From an uncultured Chryseolinea sp. (GTDB lineage Bacteria > Bacteroidota > Bacteroidia > Cytophagales > Cyclobacteriaceae), in the NCBI GenBank assembly GCA_946478915.1, contig CAMLER010000043.1, positions 1-14,642 on the forward strand: a stretch of DNA of 14,642 nt. The letters are read 5' to 3'. The notes beneath the pieces are model-generated. The model made no database searches. It saw only the letters and a list, made by a program, of their open reading frames with translations, and was not told where the DNA came from. How positions within the stretch are numbered: the stretch's first letter is position 1; each line of letters opens with the position of its first letter. Shown here in pieces: positions 5,919-14,642 of this stretch. The translations under genes were made by a program, and so were the position numbers.

Positions 5919-8318
5919 ATGATAAAAAACTACTTTATAGTTGCTTTCAGAACGATTCGGAAAGGCGACCTGCACTTCTTCCTGAATATTTTGGGCTTAA
6001 GTCTAGGTATGGCGATCATAATGCTTATCGGTGGCTATACATTGGATGAACTCAATGTGAATCGCGATTTGAAAGATGTTGACCGGACCTACGTAATTCA
6101 TAGCCGTTGGACGCCTGAAAACCTGGGCGTTTTTTATACAACGCTTGGGCCACTGGCGAAAGTAGTGAAGGAACAATATTCTTCGCAGGTGGAAGAAGTA
6201 TACCGCTATACCCTGGCAAGTTCAACGGTTTCTTCAGGCGCGGGAAAGATTTTCAGAGAGCAACTCCAAATCGGGGATACGTCGCTTGTCGCAATGTTTG
6301 GGTTTCAACTTGCTCATGGCAATTCAAACATTTTATTTGATAATGACGGTATCGTGGTTACTGAATCTGTTGCGAGAAAATACTTTGATGAAACCAATGT
6401 CTTGGGCGAAACCCTAACCTTACAAACAAACTCAGGCGATAGAATCAGCTATGAAATAACTGCTGTATTAAAGGATATTAAGTCCAATTCCGTTGTAAAC
6501 TTTTCAAACTCCCCGGTTAAGAACGAAATATTTCTACCGATCGGTAGTCTGAAACATTTCATGTCGGGTGCAGACGAAGATTGGTCCTTCAAGTACATGG
6601 TTAGCATTATTAAATTATCAGAGGGTATTGCATTTTCTGATTTTGAAGAAAATCTTAATAGGCTTATAGCGTCCCACGCGCCTGAATTTGGAAACAAGGT
6701 TGCATGCGAGCTTAAACCTCTCCGCGACTACTACCAGGAATGGGATGATGGAAAGGTATTGAAACTGGTTAGTTCTCTTTCTATGGTAGCCTTCTTTATT
6801 CTGTTCTTGGTATTGACAAATTTCATCAGCATGATGATCGCCGGGTCATCGCACCGACTCCGCGAAATCGGTCTAAGAAAATTATTTGGCGGAATAAGGC
6901 GGCAGCTAATATTTCAATTTCTTTCGGAAAGTATTCTTATTTCCCTGCTTTCGCTGGTGCTGGCAATCGTGCTGTACGTGATGGTGCGCGTGCCCTTTCA
7001 AGAATTGCTTGGCAAAGCGCCGTCAGTCTACCAATTCCCCATCTCTGTGTTCCTAACTACAATACTACTAGCAATTGCAGCGGGAATTATTGCTGGAATT
7101 TATCCGGCCTTCAGATTGTCTAACTTCAAAATAGTAAGCGCAGTAAAGGGTAAACTGCCAGCCTTTGGAGAAGGGAGATTCTTGCGCAAGACTTTGTTAT
7201 GCTTTCAGATATCTGTTGCTTCTTTCGTTCTTATTTCCTCCATATATATTGCAAAGCAACTTGCATTCATACAACGTTTCGATCTTGGCTTTGATAAAGA
7301 CAATATCATGGTAATAACATCTTTGCCAAGAGAGTGGAATGAAAAAGGCCTGTCAAAGATAGAAGCAATCAAAACGAGCTTGCTAAATAGAAATGATGTT
7401 ATCGATGCCAGCGTATCATACGAAGTCCCGGACGGAAATGCAGGTAATCGTTATGAATTTCGCAGTGGAGATGGCAGGCTAGTTGACATGCCGCTGCTTA
7501 ACGTCGATGAAAATTTCGCAGCTACTTATAACCTGGAGCTCGTAGCTGGCACTTTCTTTCACGCGGACAAAGGAGAGTACCAAAAAGACAGGGTTGTTCT
7601 CAGCGAGACCGCAGCCAGAAGTTTTGGGTGGACACCGGAACAAGCAATAGGCAATTCTATTTTTGCAGGAGAGAATACCGACCCTTTAACCGTGTCTGGC
7701 GTTGTTCGCGATTTCCATTTCTATTCTCTCTTTAAATCTGTTGAACCGATATCGATGATTCACATACGCGATAAGTTCGGTTATCGGTACCTGTCACTTA
7801 GGATTAAATCAGAAAATATGTCCGGCACAATAAAAGGCCTGGAATCACAATGGACGGATTTATTCCCCGAGGCGCCTTTTGACTACATTTTTATGGATGA
7901 TAAAGTAAAGCAATTTTATACAGTCGAAGACCGAATGCATAAGTCTTCCAGGATCGCCAGTATCATTACTCTATTCATCATGGTTTGTGGCATCATAGCA
8001 TTCATGTCCGTCAGCCTGGCAAGGCGTGTAAAGGAGATTGGGATCAGACGGGTTCATGGCGCCACTTCGGTTAATATCCTTATTCTTCTCTTGAATGAAT
8101 TTTTCTGGCAATATGTGCTGGCTGGAATTATTGCTTGCGGCCTCGCCTACTATTTCCTGACATCGTGGTTGGCAGGATTTCAGTATAAAATTACGTTAAG
8201 TTTTGCGCCGTTTGTAATAACCTATATCAGTCTTGTTCTATTTGTCTGTTTGTTGATTACTATTTATTCCTTGCGAATAGTACTGATGAATCCCGTCAGG
8301 TCTCTACGTTATGAATAA
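5919..8318 (+). CDS. ABC transporter permease, MacB/FtsX type
   Basis: This 799-residue integral membrane protein has the layout of the large duplicated FtsX-like permeases common in Bacteroidota. One N-terminal membrane helix (about 20-40, in LNILGLSLGMAIIMLIGG) is followed by a large MacB-type periplasmic domain, three helices, a further helix (about 425-445), a second periplasmic domain and a final three-helix FtsX domain. FtsX signatures are LREIGLRKLFGG at about 314-325 and VKEIGIRRVHGA at about 704-715. The reading frame is open back to a GTG at 5787. The ATG at 5919 is preferred because MIKNYFIVAFRTIRK is the usual beginning of this family and the 44 extra residues match nothing known. 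No ATP-binding partner gene is in the window, so it must rely on an ATPase encoded elsewhere. Such proteins usually couple ATP hydrolysis in the cytoplasm to mechanical work on lipoproteins, peptides or antibiotics in the periplasm; the substrate here cannot be told. Confidence 0.85.
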   Translation: MIKNYFIVAFRTIRKGDLHFFLNILGLSLGMAIIMLIGGYTLDELNVNRDLKDVDRTYVIHSRWTPENLGVFYTTLGPLAKVVKEQYSSQVEEVYRYTLASSTVSSGAGKIFREQLQIGDTSLVAMFGFQLAHGNSNILFDNDGIVVTESVARKYFDETNVLGETLTLQTNSGDRISYEITAVLKDIKSNSVVNFSNSPVKNEIFLPIGSLKHFMSGADEDWSFKYMVSIIKLSEGIAFSDFEENLNRLIASHAPEFGNKVACELKPLRDYYQEWDDGKVLKLVSSLSMVAFFILFLVLTNFISMMIAGSSHRLREIGLRKLFGGIRRQLIFQFLSESILISLLSLVLAIVLYVMVRVPFQELLGKAPSVYQFPISVFLTTILLAIAAGIIAGIYPAFRLSNFKIVSAVKGKLPAFGEGRFLRKTLLCFQISVASFVLISSIYIAKQLAFIQRFDLGFDKDNIMVITSLPREWNEKGLSKIEAIKTSLLNRNDVIDASVSYEVPDGNAGNRYEFRSGDGRLVDMPLLNVDENFAATYNLELVAGTFFHADKGEYQKDRVVLSETAARSFGWTPEQAIGNSIFAGENTDPLTVSGVVRDFHFYSLFKSVEPISMIHIRDKFGYRYLSLRIKSENMSGTIKGLESQWTDLFPEAPFDYIFMDDKVKQFYTVEDRMHKSSRIASIITLFIMVCGIIAFMSVSLARRVKEIGIRRVHGATSVNILILLLNEFFWQYVLAGIIACGLAYYFLTSWLAGFQYKITLSFAPFVITYISLVLFVCLLITIYSLRIVLMNPVRSLRYE

Positions 8319-8443
8319 CTACGTACCATTGCCCATCCACCCAACCGAAGTCCCCTTCATTCGCGATCGTTAAATACCGTTCAACATTTTCATTTTATCA
8401 TCCAGTCTTTTTTAATTACCTTTTCTCTACCTGACCCTATTGC
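8319..8443. other. Intergenic region before the dehydrogenase gene
   Basis: This stretch is pyrimidine-rich with no hairpin that I can see. TACCTTTT at 8417-8424 is one base off the TAnnTTTG box at a suitable distance from the start, but there is no matching -33 element. A promoter for the 8444-14642 gene set is expected here but cannot be pinned down. Confidence 0.35.
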
Positions 8444-11329
8444 ATGCATACAAAAGAACTTACAACCTCTGTCTCATTTACAGAGGAGCTTAAACAGATA
8501 AAGGGAGACTTACTTCTGGATGACTATTCGTTGGGAATGTATTCTACCGATGCCAGCTTCTACCAGATCATGCCACTTGCTGTTGTGTTACCGAAAGATG
8601 AAGAGGATGTGAGAAAAACCCTGGAAATCGCGCGACGCCATAAGAAAAAAATCCTACCACGGGGTGGTGGTACCAGTCTTGCAGGGCAGACCGTTGGTGA
8701 TGCAATTGTCATCGATTTTTCTAAGTACATGAACAAAATCCTTGAGTTCAATGAAAAAGAACGTTGGGTAAGAGTGCAGCCAGGAATGGTAAGGGACGAA
8801 CTCAATGAAATCCTGGGAAGGCATAAGCTCCATTTTGCTCCTGACCCGGCAACGTCCAGCCGTGCAAATGTAGGTGGAATGGTTGGCAATAATTCGTCAG
8901 GAACAAAAAGTATCATTTATGGTAAAACTGTCGACCACGTTATTGAAGCAAAGGTCTTGCTTGCCGATGGAACTACGTTGCTACTAAAAGAACTTTCACC
9001 GGCCGAGTACAATATAAAAATGCAACAGAAAGATCGGGAGGGCGAAATCTATCGCCGTTTCCGTGACCTCGTGGAAGGGCACCGCGAAGAGATCAAACAG
9101 CGGTTTCCCAAAGTGATGAGACGGGTTGGAGGTTATAATCTCGATGAATTTGTATACACCGACCGTTGGAACCTCGCCAAGATCATAACCGGAAGCGAAG
9201 GAACATTAGCCGTCACGTTAGAATTGAAATTGAATCTGGAACCAACACCCAAGTTCAAATCCGTTGCCGTTGTTCATTTTGCTGAATTGCTGGAAGCTAT
9301 TCGAGCCGTTGAACCAATGCTTCCTTTCCAACCCTCTGCCATAGAAATTCTCGATCAGGTGGTGTTGAGGATGAGTGCAGAAAATCTCACAACACAACGC
9401 CTTTGTCATTTCATAGATGGCGATCCAGCCGCGATCCTCATTGTGGAATTTTATGGAGATACCCTTGAGTCGGTATTGGAACGACCCAAGCAGATGATCG
9501 CCGCACTGCAAAACCTTCATCTTGGTTATGCATACCCTTATTTTCCCGCAGGAAGAGAATACGACGATGTTTGGACCCTTCGAAAAAAAGGTCTCGGATT
9601 AATGATGGGGATAAAGGGAGAAAAAAAAGCGTTGAGCTTTATTGAAGATTCTGCAATCCCAACGGCTGTCCTACCGGAATACATCGACAAGGTGCTGAAG
9701 ATTTGTGCAAAGCATAATACTGAAGTTTCAATGTATGCACATGCAAGCGTCGGCGTCATTCATGTTCAACCATTGCTTGATCTAAGGGAGGAACAAGACA
9801 TTATTAATCTGAAAAATATTACTGATGAAACCTTCGACCTTGTGGTTGAGTATGGCGGATCGTGGAGTGGCGAACATGGCGACGGACTGGTAAGAAGCGC
9901 CTATAACGAGAAGTTCTTCGGCCCTTCGCTTTACCAGGCTTTCAGAGATGTTAAAAAGCTTTTCGATCCGGACAATTTGATGAACCCGGGGAAAATCGTC
10001 GATTCTCAATCTATTGAAAAGAACCTTCGGTACGGAATTGAGTACCGTGACAGCAATGTGCAAAGCGTTTTTCACTATAAAAGTGAAAATAGTTTTCGCG
10101 AGTCCGTTCATATGTGCACTGGTGTAGGTGAATGTAGAAAAATGTTGGGAGGAACGATGTGTCCAAGCTTCAAGGCCACTCGCGATGAAGAGCATTCAAC
10201 TCGTGGTCGGGCGAACGCGCTGCGTCTGGCCATGTCTGGACAATTGGACGCGGAGGGACTGGCGAGCGAGCGGCTGCACCAGGTTCTGGACCTCTGCCTT
10301 TCATGTAAAGCATGTAAATCAGAATGTCCAAGCAATGTCGACATGGCGAAAATGAAAAGTGATGTTCTTCAAATCTATTATGATAAACATGGAACAAAGC
10401 TGCGTGACAGATTGATCAGGGACTCATCGCTGGTTTCCTCTCGTTTTTCCGGCTTGCTTTCCCCACTGATAAACTCAGTTCAGCAAACACAATGGTTCAG
10501 AGCGATGCTTGAAAAAATTGCAGGCTTTGACAGTCGTCGAATTCTTCCCGGATACGCGCGTGAGCCATTTTATAAATGGTTTGAAAAGAAAAGAAACAAC
10601 TTTACCAATCCTGAAAAAAGAGTTGTTCTCTTTGCCGACACCTATTTGAATTTCCATGAGCCGAATGTGGGCATCGGGGCACTTGAATTATTGAACAGTT
10701 GCGGTTACGAAGTAATTCTTGCCAATGTGGGATGCTGTCAACGTCCGAGAATATCACATGGATTCCTGCGGGACGCGAAGACAGATGGTACTAAAACCGC
10801 TGAAGGTCTTAGGAAATTTATAGATGATGGGCTGAAGATTGTCGTTTGTGAGCCCAGCTGTGCATCTGCTCTAAATGACGATTTGCCAGACCTAATTGAT
10901 GATGAGTCTCTGGCAACATCGCTACGTAACAACGTTGTAATGATAGATAAATTCTTGGAAAACGAAATCTCAAGTGGTCGGTTGAGTGTTGAGTTGGAGT
11001 CAATCGCAGGCAACATACTTATTCATGGCCATTGCCACCAGAAATCGTTATATGGTACGGAAGGAATGAGTCGACTATTGAACAATGGTAGCTATACCGT
11101 TGCAGAAATACCATCTGGTTGCTGCGGAATGGCTGGCTCATTTGGATATGAAGCAGAACACTATGCAATTTCTCAAAAAATAGGAGACAGCATTTTGTTC
11201 CCAGCGGTTAAATCAATGAACGAGAACACCACCGTGGTGGCTAACGGTTTCAGCTGCCGGCATCAGATCCATCATTTCACCGGTGTTATGCCCAGGCATT
11301 GGGTTGAGGTAATCAGGGCTAAACATTGA
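8444..11329 (+). CDS. Fused FAD / Fe-S 2-hydroxyacid dehydrogenase (D-lactate or glycolate)
   Basis: This 961-residue protein joins a GlcD-like flavin half to a GlcF-like iron-sulfur half. The FAD-binding PCMH domain carries PRGGGTSLAGQTVGD (72-86), GGMVGNNSSGTKS (144-156), GYNLDEF (230-236) and TGSEGTLAV (249-257). The C-terminal FAD-oxidase domain carries HASVGVIHVQP (433-443), GEHGDGLVRS (476-485) and FDPDNLMNPGKI (507-518). Then come two Fe-S cysteine sets: C558, C564 and C573 in the CTGVGEC...MCPS region, and C618, C621, C624 and C628 in CLSCKACKSECP. Two cysteine-rich CCG modules follow (GCCQRP at 763-768, HCHQK at 863-867, GCCGMAGSFG at 892-901). Relatives with this full layout include Shewanella Dld-II (D-lactate) and E. 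coli YdiJ (D-2-hydroxyglutarate). It should oxidise a 2-hydroxyacid and feed electrons to the respiratory chain. The permease gene starts 11 bases later. With a malate synthase next in line, glycolate is also plausible. Confidence 0.88.
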   Translation: MHTKELTTSVSFTEELKQIKGDLLLDDYSLGMYSTDASFYQIMPLAVVLPKDEEDVRKTLEIARRHKKKILPRGGGTSLAGQTVGDAIVIDFSKYMNKILEFNEKERWVRVQPGMVRDELNEILGRHKLHFAPDPATSSRANVGGMVGNNSSGTKSIIYGKTVDHVIEAKVLLADGTTLLLKELSPAEYNIKMQQKDREGEIYRRFRDLVEGHREEIKQRFPKVMRRVGGYNLDEFVYTDRWNLAKIITGSEGTLAVTLELKLNLEPTPKFKSVAVVHFAELLEAIRAVEPMLPFQPSAIEILDQVVLRMSAENLTTQRLCHFIDGDPAAILIVEFYGDTLESVLERPKQMIAALQNLHLGYAYPYFPAGREYDDVWTLRKKGLGLMMGIKGEKKALSFIEDSAIPTAVLPEYIDKVLKICAKHNTEVSMYAHASVGVIHVQPLLDLREEQDIINLKNITDETFDLVVEYGGSWSGEHGDGLVRSAYNEKFFGPSLYQAFRDVKKLFDPDNLMNPGKIVDSQSIEKNLRYGIEYRDSNVQSVFHYKSENSFRESVHMCTGVGECRKMLGGTMCPSFKATRDEEHSTRGRANALRLAMSGQLDAEGLASERLHQVLDLCLSCKACKSECPSNVDMAKMKSDVLQIYYDKHGTKLRDRLIRDSSLVSSRFSGLLSPLINSVQQTQWFRAMLEKIAGFDSRRILPGYAREPFYKWFEKKRNNFTNPEKRVVLFADTYLNFHEPNVGIGALELLNSCGYEVILANVGCCQRPRISHGFLRDAKTDGTKTAEGLRKFIDDGLKIVVCEPSCASALNDDLPDLIDDESLATSLRNNVVMIDKFLENEISSGRLSVELESIAGNILIHGHCHQKSLYGTEGMSRLLNNGSYTVAEIPSGCCGMAGSFGYEAEHYAISQKIGDSILFPAVKSMNENTTVVANGFSCRHQIHHFTGVMPRHWVEVIRAKH

Positions 11330-11340
11330 TATCATAACAT

Positions 11341-13137
11341 ATGAGCTGGACACAAGTAACGGATCCCCTGGGTAATATTGCATTTTCGGCTCTCCTTGCA
11401 GCACTACCAGTTATATTCATTTTCTGGCTCCTTATCAGAAAAGTGAAAGGGTATATTGCGAGCCTCTTAACTATTTTATTAGCCATCTTGCTGGCGATGA
11501 TCGTCTATGGAATGCCGTTGAAAACCGCGGCACTCTCCGCCTTGTATGGTGCATTATATGGATTGTTCCCCATTTGTTGGATCATTATCGGAGCTGTATT
11601 CCTTTTTAATGTAACGGTAGAGAGTGGGCAATTCGAGGTTATCAAGAACTTCATGGCTTCCATTACACCCGATCGGAGACTTCAGGCTTTATTAATTGCA
11701 TTTTCATTCGGCGCATTTCTGGAGGGTGCTGCAGGATTCGGAGCCCCCGTTGCAATTTCTGCTGCGATGCTCGTCGGTCTTGGTTTCAACCCCCTGTATG
11801 CAGCAGGTCTTTGTCTGATCGCGAATACCGCACCCGTTGCATTTGGATCTGTTGGCACACCAATCATAATGGCTTCGAGAGTATCCGATATACCCGAGAT
11901 GGCTATTTCCCAAATGGTGGGCCGCACTCTACCCCTACTGTCTATCGTTGTACCTTTCTACCTGGTTTATCTCATGTCAGGAATGAAAAAAAGCGTCGAA
12001 GTGCTTCCAGCGATCATCGTGTCGGGAATTTCTTTCGCGTTTTTCCAATGGTTCGCTTCTAATTACCTTGGGCCAATGCTTCCGGATGTACTCGCCGGCA
12101 TTGCTTCAATTATTTGCCTGGTAGTTCTACTACGCTACTGGAAACCAAGTTCCATATGGCGCTTTAACGAAGAACCTCAACAAACCATAGACAGTAGATT
12201 AAAGTACTCTGCGGCGCAGGTTTTCAGGGCATGGTCTCCGTTTATTATAATGACTTTGTTCATTGTTGCCTGGGGACTACAACCGGTGAAAGATGCACTA
12301 AACTCCATCGGAATTATAAAATTTGAACTTCCCGGCTTAACTAATTCTATTATGAAGGCCGACGGATCACCGCTTGTCATCAAGCCATTTGAGTTCAATT
12401 ACCTCTCTACACCTGGGTCGGCACTGCTGTTCGCAGCATTGATTTTCATTCCATTGGTAGGGATAACATACGGACAAGCGTTGAAGATTTATTGGGCCAC
12501 ACTAAAGCAGCTGGCATTCCCAGTGATCACCATTGCCGCAGTTGTTGGATTTGCGTTTATTGCCAATAACTCAGGCATGTCGATCACCATGGCTATGGCA
12601 CTTGCAGCGACCGGCGCATTCTTTCCCTTCTTCTCCCCTATTCTTGGGTGGTTAGGTGTATTTCTCACTGGCTCAGACACTTCATCGAACGCGCTGTTTT
12701 GTAAGCTTCAGGCCACTTCTGCGGATACCCTGGGCGTTGACCCGGTGGTAACTGTAAGTGCAAACGCATCAGGAGGCGTTACTGGAAAAATGATATCGCC
12801 TCAATCCATCGCGATCGGTGCAGCTGCCGTTGGGCTGGTGGGAAAGGAATCTGATCTCTTTCGGTTTACTGTCAAACACAGCTTTATCATGCTGTTTGTA
12901 ATTTGCATTCTCACAGCGCTACAGGCGTATACCATTCCCTGGATTATTCCCGATTATACCAAGACAGCAACTGTTGCCCTGACAGAAACAGCTGTCTCCA
13001 CAGGCTTCAGCTACCTGTTAATATTAGCAGTTGCGTTGGTGATTATAGTAGCCATCGTGCTTTTGACAAAGAACAAGGACGAAATTCAACTAACAGATCC
13101 TAGCAGGCCTAAAGATATTCCGCATAATCACCTATAA
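11341..13137 (+). CDS. lctP: LctP-family lactate/glycolate permease
   Basis: This 598-residue, highly hydrophobic protein of the lactate permease family (LldP/LctP and the glycolate permease GlcA) has about 12-14 membrane segments and works as a proton-coupled symporter in the cytoplasmic membrane. Family signatures are GAFLEGAAGFGAPVA at 124-138, TAPVAFGSVGTPI at about 163-175, TGSDTSSNALF at about 443-453, and the long GGVTGKMISPQ region that follows. Length is slightly above the usual 540-560 because of a longer tail that ends in a short polar stretch. It lies 11 bases behind the dehydrogenase gene and is surely co-transcribed with it, so it imports that enzyme's substrate. The family does not discriminate L-lactate, D-lactate and glycolate by sequence alone, so the substrate must come from context. 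Confidence 0.93.
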   Translation: MSWTQVTDPLGNIAFSALLAALPVIFIFWLLIRKVKGYIASLLTILLAILLAMIVYGMPLKTAALSALYGALYGLFPICWIIIGAVFLFNVTVESGQFEVIKNFMASITPDRRLQALLIAFSFGAFLEGAAGFGAPVAISAAMLVGLGFNPLYAAGLCLIANTAPVAFGSVGTPIIMASRVSDIPEMAISQMVGRTLPLLSIVVPFYLVYLMSGMKKSVEVLPAIIVSGISFAFFQWFASNYLGPMLPDVLAGIASIICLVVLLRYWKPSSIWRFNEEPQQTIDSRLKYSAAQVFRAWSPFIIMTLFIVAWGLQPVKDALNSIGIIKFELPGLTNSIMKADGSPLVIKPFEFNYLSTPGSALLFAALIFIPLVGITYGQALKIYWATLKQLAFPVITIAAVVGFAFIANNSGMSITMAMALAATGAFFPFFSPILGWLGVFLTGSDTSSNALFCKLQATSADTLGVDPVVTVSANASGGVTGKMISPQSIAIGAAAVGLVGKESDLFRFTVKHSFIMLFVICILTALQAYTIPWIIPDYTKTATVALTETAVSTGFSYLLILAVALVIIVAIVLLTKNKDEIQLTDPSRPKDIPHNHL

Positions 13138-13216
13138 AGAGGAACGATAAGAAAAATGACTCTTGGCAGATACGCGACCTGTACATATGTAAAATATTCA
13201 TTTATAAAATCAATAC
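13138..13216 (+). other. Spacer between permease and malate synthase genes
   Basis: The spacer is 79 bases and AT-rich, with a 10-bp perfect palindrome TACATATGTA (13182-13191) about 25 bases before the next start. No terminator-like hairpin with a T run is visible, so read-through from the permease gene is likely. A small frame from ATG 13156 overlaps the malate synthase start and is not called. Confidence 0.4.
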
Positions 13217-14642
13217 ATGGATTCCAGAATTATAATACGAGGCAACCTCCATCAAACATATAGTGACGTCTTAACACAAGAAGTTATAGCGACCCTTTCA
13301 GAATTGGTTCGCTTCAATGCGGAGATAAAGGAAGCGATGGCATTGCGACTAAACTTGCGTGCCGAACGTCAGAAAAAAAAACAAAGGATATCTTTTCTGG
13401 ATGCAGAAAGTACCATCCCACGAACCACGATTAAAGTAAAAGATGCACGTGATGGCAAATTTGAAGGCTCGATCATTCCCCGCGATTTGCAACGACAGTG
13501 GATACAGGGTACCGGACCGGCGGCGAAGCCCAATGCACCAATAGAAAGAAGCATCAGGAATGTAGCCTATGCGTTACTTTCCGGTGCAGATGGTTGGATG
13601 TTCGACGGCGAAGATGCTTTAGGACAGGTCAATACAATGTCGCTCGACAACCAGCGCAACCTGAAGCTGGCAATTGCCAAAGATTCCGTATTTATGAAAG
13701 CGGCCGAAAAGGTAGCTCTGGAAATGAACCAATGGGCAAAGGGATTTCTCGGTCATGAAATCATTGGAGACTGGAGGGCACAACTAGACTTTACGACTAA
13801 AATATTCCGCGCCCGCGGACTCCACCTAGACGATCGTCACATACGTACAGCATCGGGTCACCAGGTTGCTGCTTCGATAGTTGATATCGCTTTATATGTC
13901 ACAAACAATGGCAAGAACCTTAAAAGCGCTGGCTCTTCAATCGTACTCTACCTGCCCAAGATTCAGACTGCTGGTGAAGCAGCCTTATGGAACGATATGT
14001 TAAACGTGTTGGAGGATCACCTGGCGATGACGCGCAGCGAAATAAAAGTGTATGTTTTGGTCGAACAACTGGAAGCAACGTACCAGCTAATGGAAATTCG
14101 GGCAGCGCTTGGCCAGCACTTCGTTGGGTTTAATACTGGCCGGTGGGATTATATTAACAGCGTTTCAGATGCAATGAGTTGGGACAAAAATTTCATAAAC
14201 CCCAATATTGAAGGTATTACTATGACCTATGGCTATATGCGCCATTATGAGGACAGAGTGCGGAGAGCTGTCAATACGCCAGATATAAATGGCAATTATG
14301 CATTGTGGCAAGGTGGCATGGAGCCAAACATTCCTGTCGGTTCGGATGCTGGTGTGGCTGCCAGTATGGCCAGGGCCGTTGCAGGAGCAGAGCGGGAGCA
14401 GCGGGATGGAGCCAGCGGTAAGTGGGTGGCACACTGGAAAATGGTAAATATTGTGAGACCAGTGTGGGAAAAAGTTGGCGAACCAAATCAAATGGGAAGG
14501 AAATTTCCGGCACTTACGTATGATGATAAAGATGCGGCCGGCTTGCTTTTGTTGGAACCGGCATCGACAACAATTCGGGGAGCACGAAATTTACTCAGCG
14601 TAGCGCTTCAATATGGAAATGCCTTCTTGCAAGGCATGCAAG
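13217..14642 (+). CDS. aceB: Malate synthase A-family protein, divergent, cut by the window edge
   Basis: The frame is open from ATG 13217 to the window end (475 codons), so the last 50 or so residues are missing if it has the usual 530. Malate synthase condenses glyoxylate with acetyl-CoA to malate in the cytoplasm. Alignable motifs in order are a GADGWMFDGEDA block (to residue 134; family DFEDA), RGLHLDDRHI (200-209; family RGWHLxExH), YLPKIQTAGEAALWND, VEQLEA (282-287; family IETL), GFNTGRWDYI (304-313), GGMEP (366-370; family GGMAA) and GASGKWVAHW (398-407; family GTWVAHP). The final part, LLLLEPASTTIRGARNLLSVALQY, fits the C-terminal helical plug. The arginine of the RGxHL motif and the acids of VEQLEA and GRWDYI, which I take as catalytic and Mg2+ ligands, are kept. 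Several flanking positions differ from the consensus, so a changed substrate preference is possible. The order oxidase, permease, malate synthase resembles the E. coli glc operon. Confidence 0.8.
   Translation, partial: MDSRIIIRGNLHQTYSDVLTQEVIATLSELVRFNAEIKEAMALRLNLRAERQKKKQRISFLDAESTIPRTTIKVKDARDGKFEGSIIPRDLQRQWIQGTGPAAKPNAPIERSIRNVAYALLSGADGWMFDGEDALGQVNTMSLDNQRNLKLAIAKDSVFMKAAEKVALEMNQWAKGFLGHEIIGDWRAQLDFTTKIFRARGLHLDDRHIRTASGHQVAASIVDIALYVTNNGKNLKSAGSSIVLYLPKIQTAGEAALWNDMLNVLEDHLAMTRSEIKVYVLVEQLEATYQLMEIRAALGQHFVGFNTGRWDYINSVSDAMSWDKNFINPNIEGITMTYGYMRHYEDRVRRAVNTPDINGNYALWQGGMEPNIPVGSDAGVAASMARAVAGAEREQRDGASGKWVAHWKMVNIVRPVWEKVGEPNQMGRKFPALTYDDKDAAGLLLLEPASTTIRGARNLLSVALQYGNAFLQGMQ

Noticed and set aside
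8417..8424. TACCTTTT as a promoter box for the dehydrogenase gene
   Set aside because: It misses the final G of TAnnTTTG and has no -33 element, so I do not list it as a promoter.
13156..13263. Short plus-strand frame before the malate synthase
   Set aside because: It overlaps the malate synthase start in another frame, and its peptide shows no pattern of a real small protein.

Overview
The window looks like chromosomal DNA of a Bacteroidota bacterium, probably of the Cytophagales/Chitinophagales type. The grounds are a roughly 800-residue FtsX/MacB-type permease of the kind abundant in that phylum, no convincing Shine-Dalgarno sequence before any start, a TAnnTTTG-type promoter box, a membrane-anchored cytochrome c fused to a PQQ-type sugar dehydrogenase, and moderate GC content. 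The placement is inferred from family knowledge; no rRNA or other marker gene is present. I found no tRNA, rRNA, CRISPR array, transposase or phage gene.

Left block, minus strand (63-3415): a tandemly duplicated DoxX-like membrane protein stands alone. Next comes a two-gene unit joined by a 4-base ATGA overlap: a lipoprotein Ca2+-dependent phosphatidylinositol phospholipase C (SaPLC1-like) followed by a Tat-exported PhoX-type phosphatase. Together they could release phosphate from phospholipid head groups outside the cytoplasm. Upstream of the pair are GTGAT-type half-sites, two of them 11 bp apart, that loosely resemble a PHO box.

Middle block, plus strand (3416-8318): the divergent intergenic region carries two clusters of 7-bp repeats, one of them a textbook G-quadruplex motif that overlaps a 12-bp hairpin. 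Then follow the cytochrome c/PQQ sugar dehydrogenase fusion, a 64-residue protein with an SH3-like look followed by a terminator-like hairpin, and an ABC transporter permease with no ATPase gene beside it.

Right block, plus strand (8444-14642): a fused FAD/Fe-S 2-hydroxyacid dehydrogenase (GlcD plus GlcF-like halves), an LctP/GlcA-family permease 11 bases downstream, and a malate synthase A-family protein cut by the window edge. The set takes up a 2-hydroxyacid and oxidises it. The malate synthase makes glycolate (glycolate to glyoxylate to malate, as in the glc operon of E. coli) a serious alternative to D-lactate as substrate. The malate synthase departs from the family consensus in several motifs.

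No gap exceeds 300 bases. The longest is 3416-3712, and its contents are listed below.
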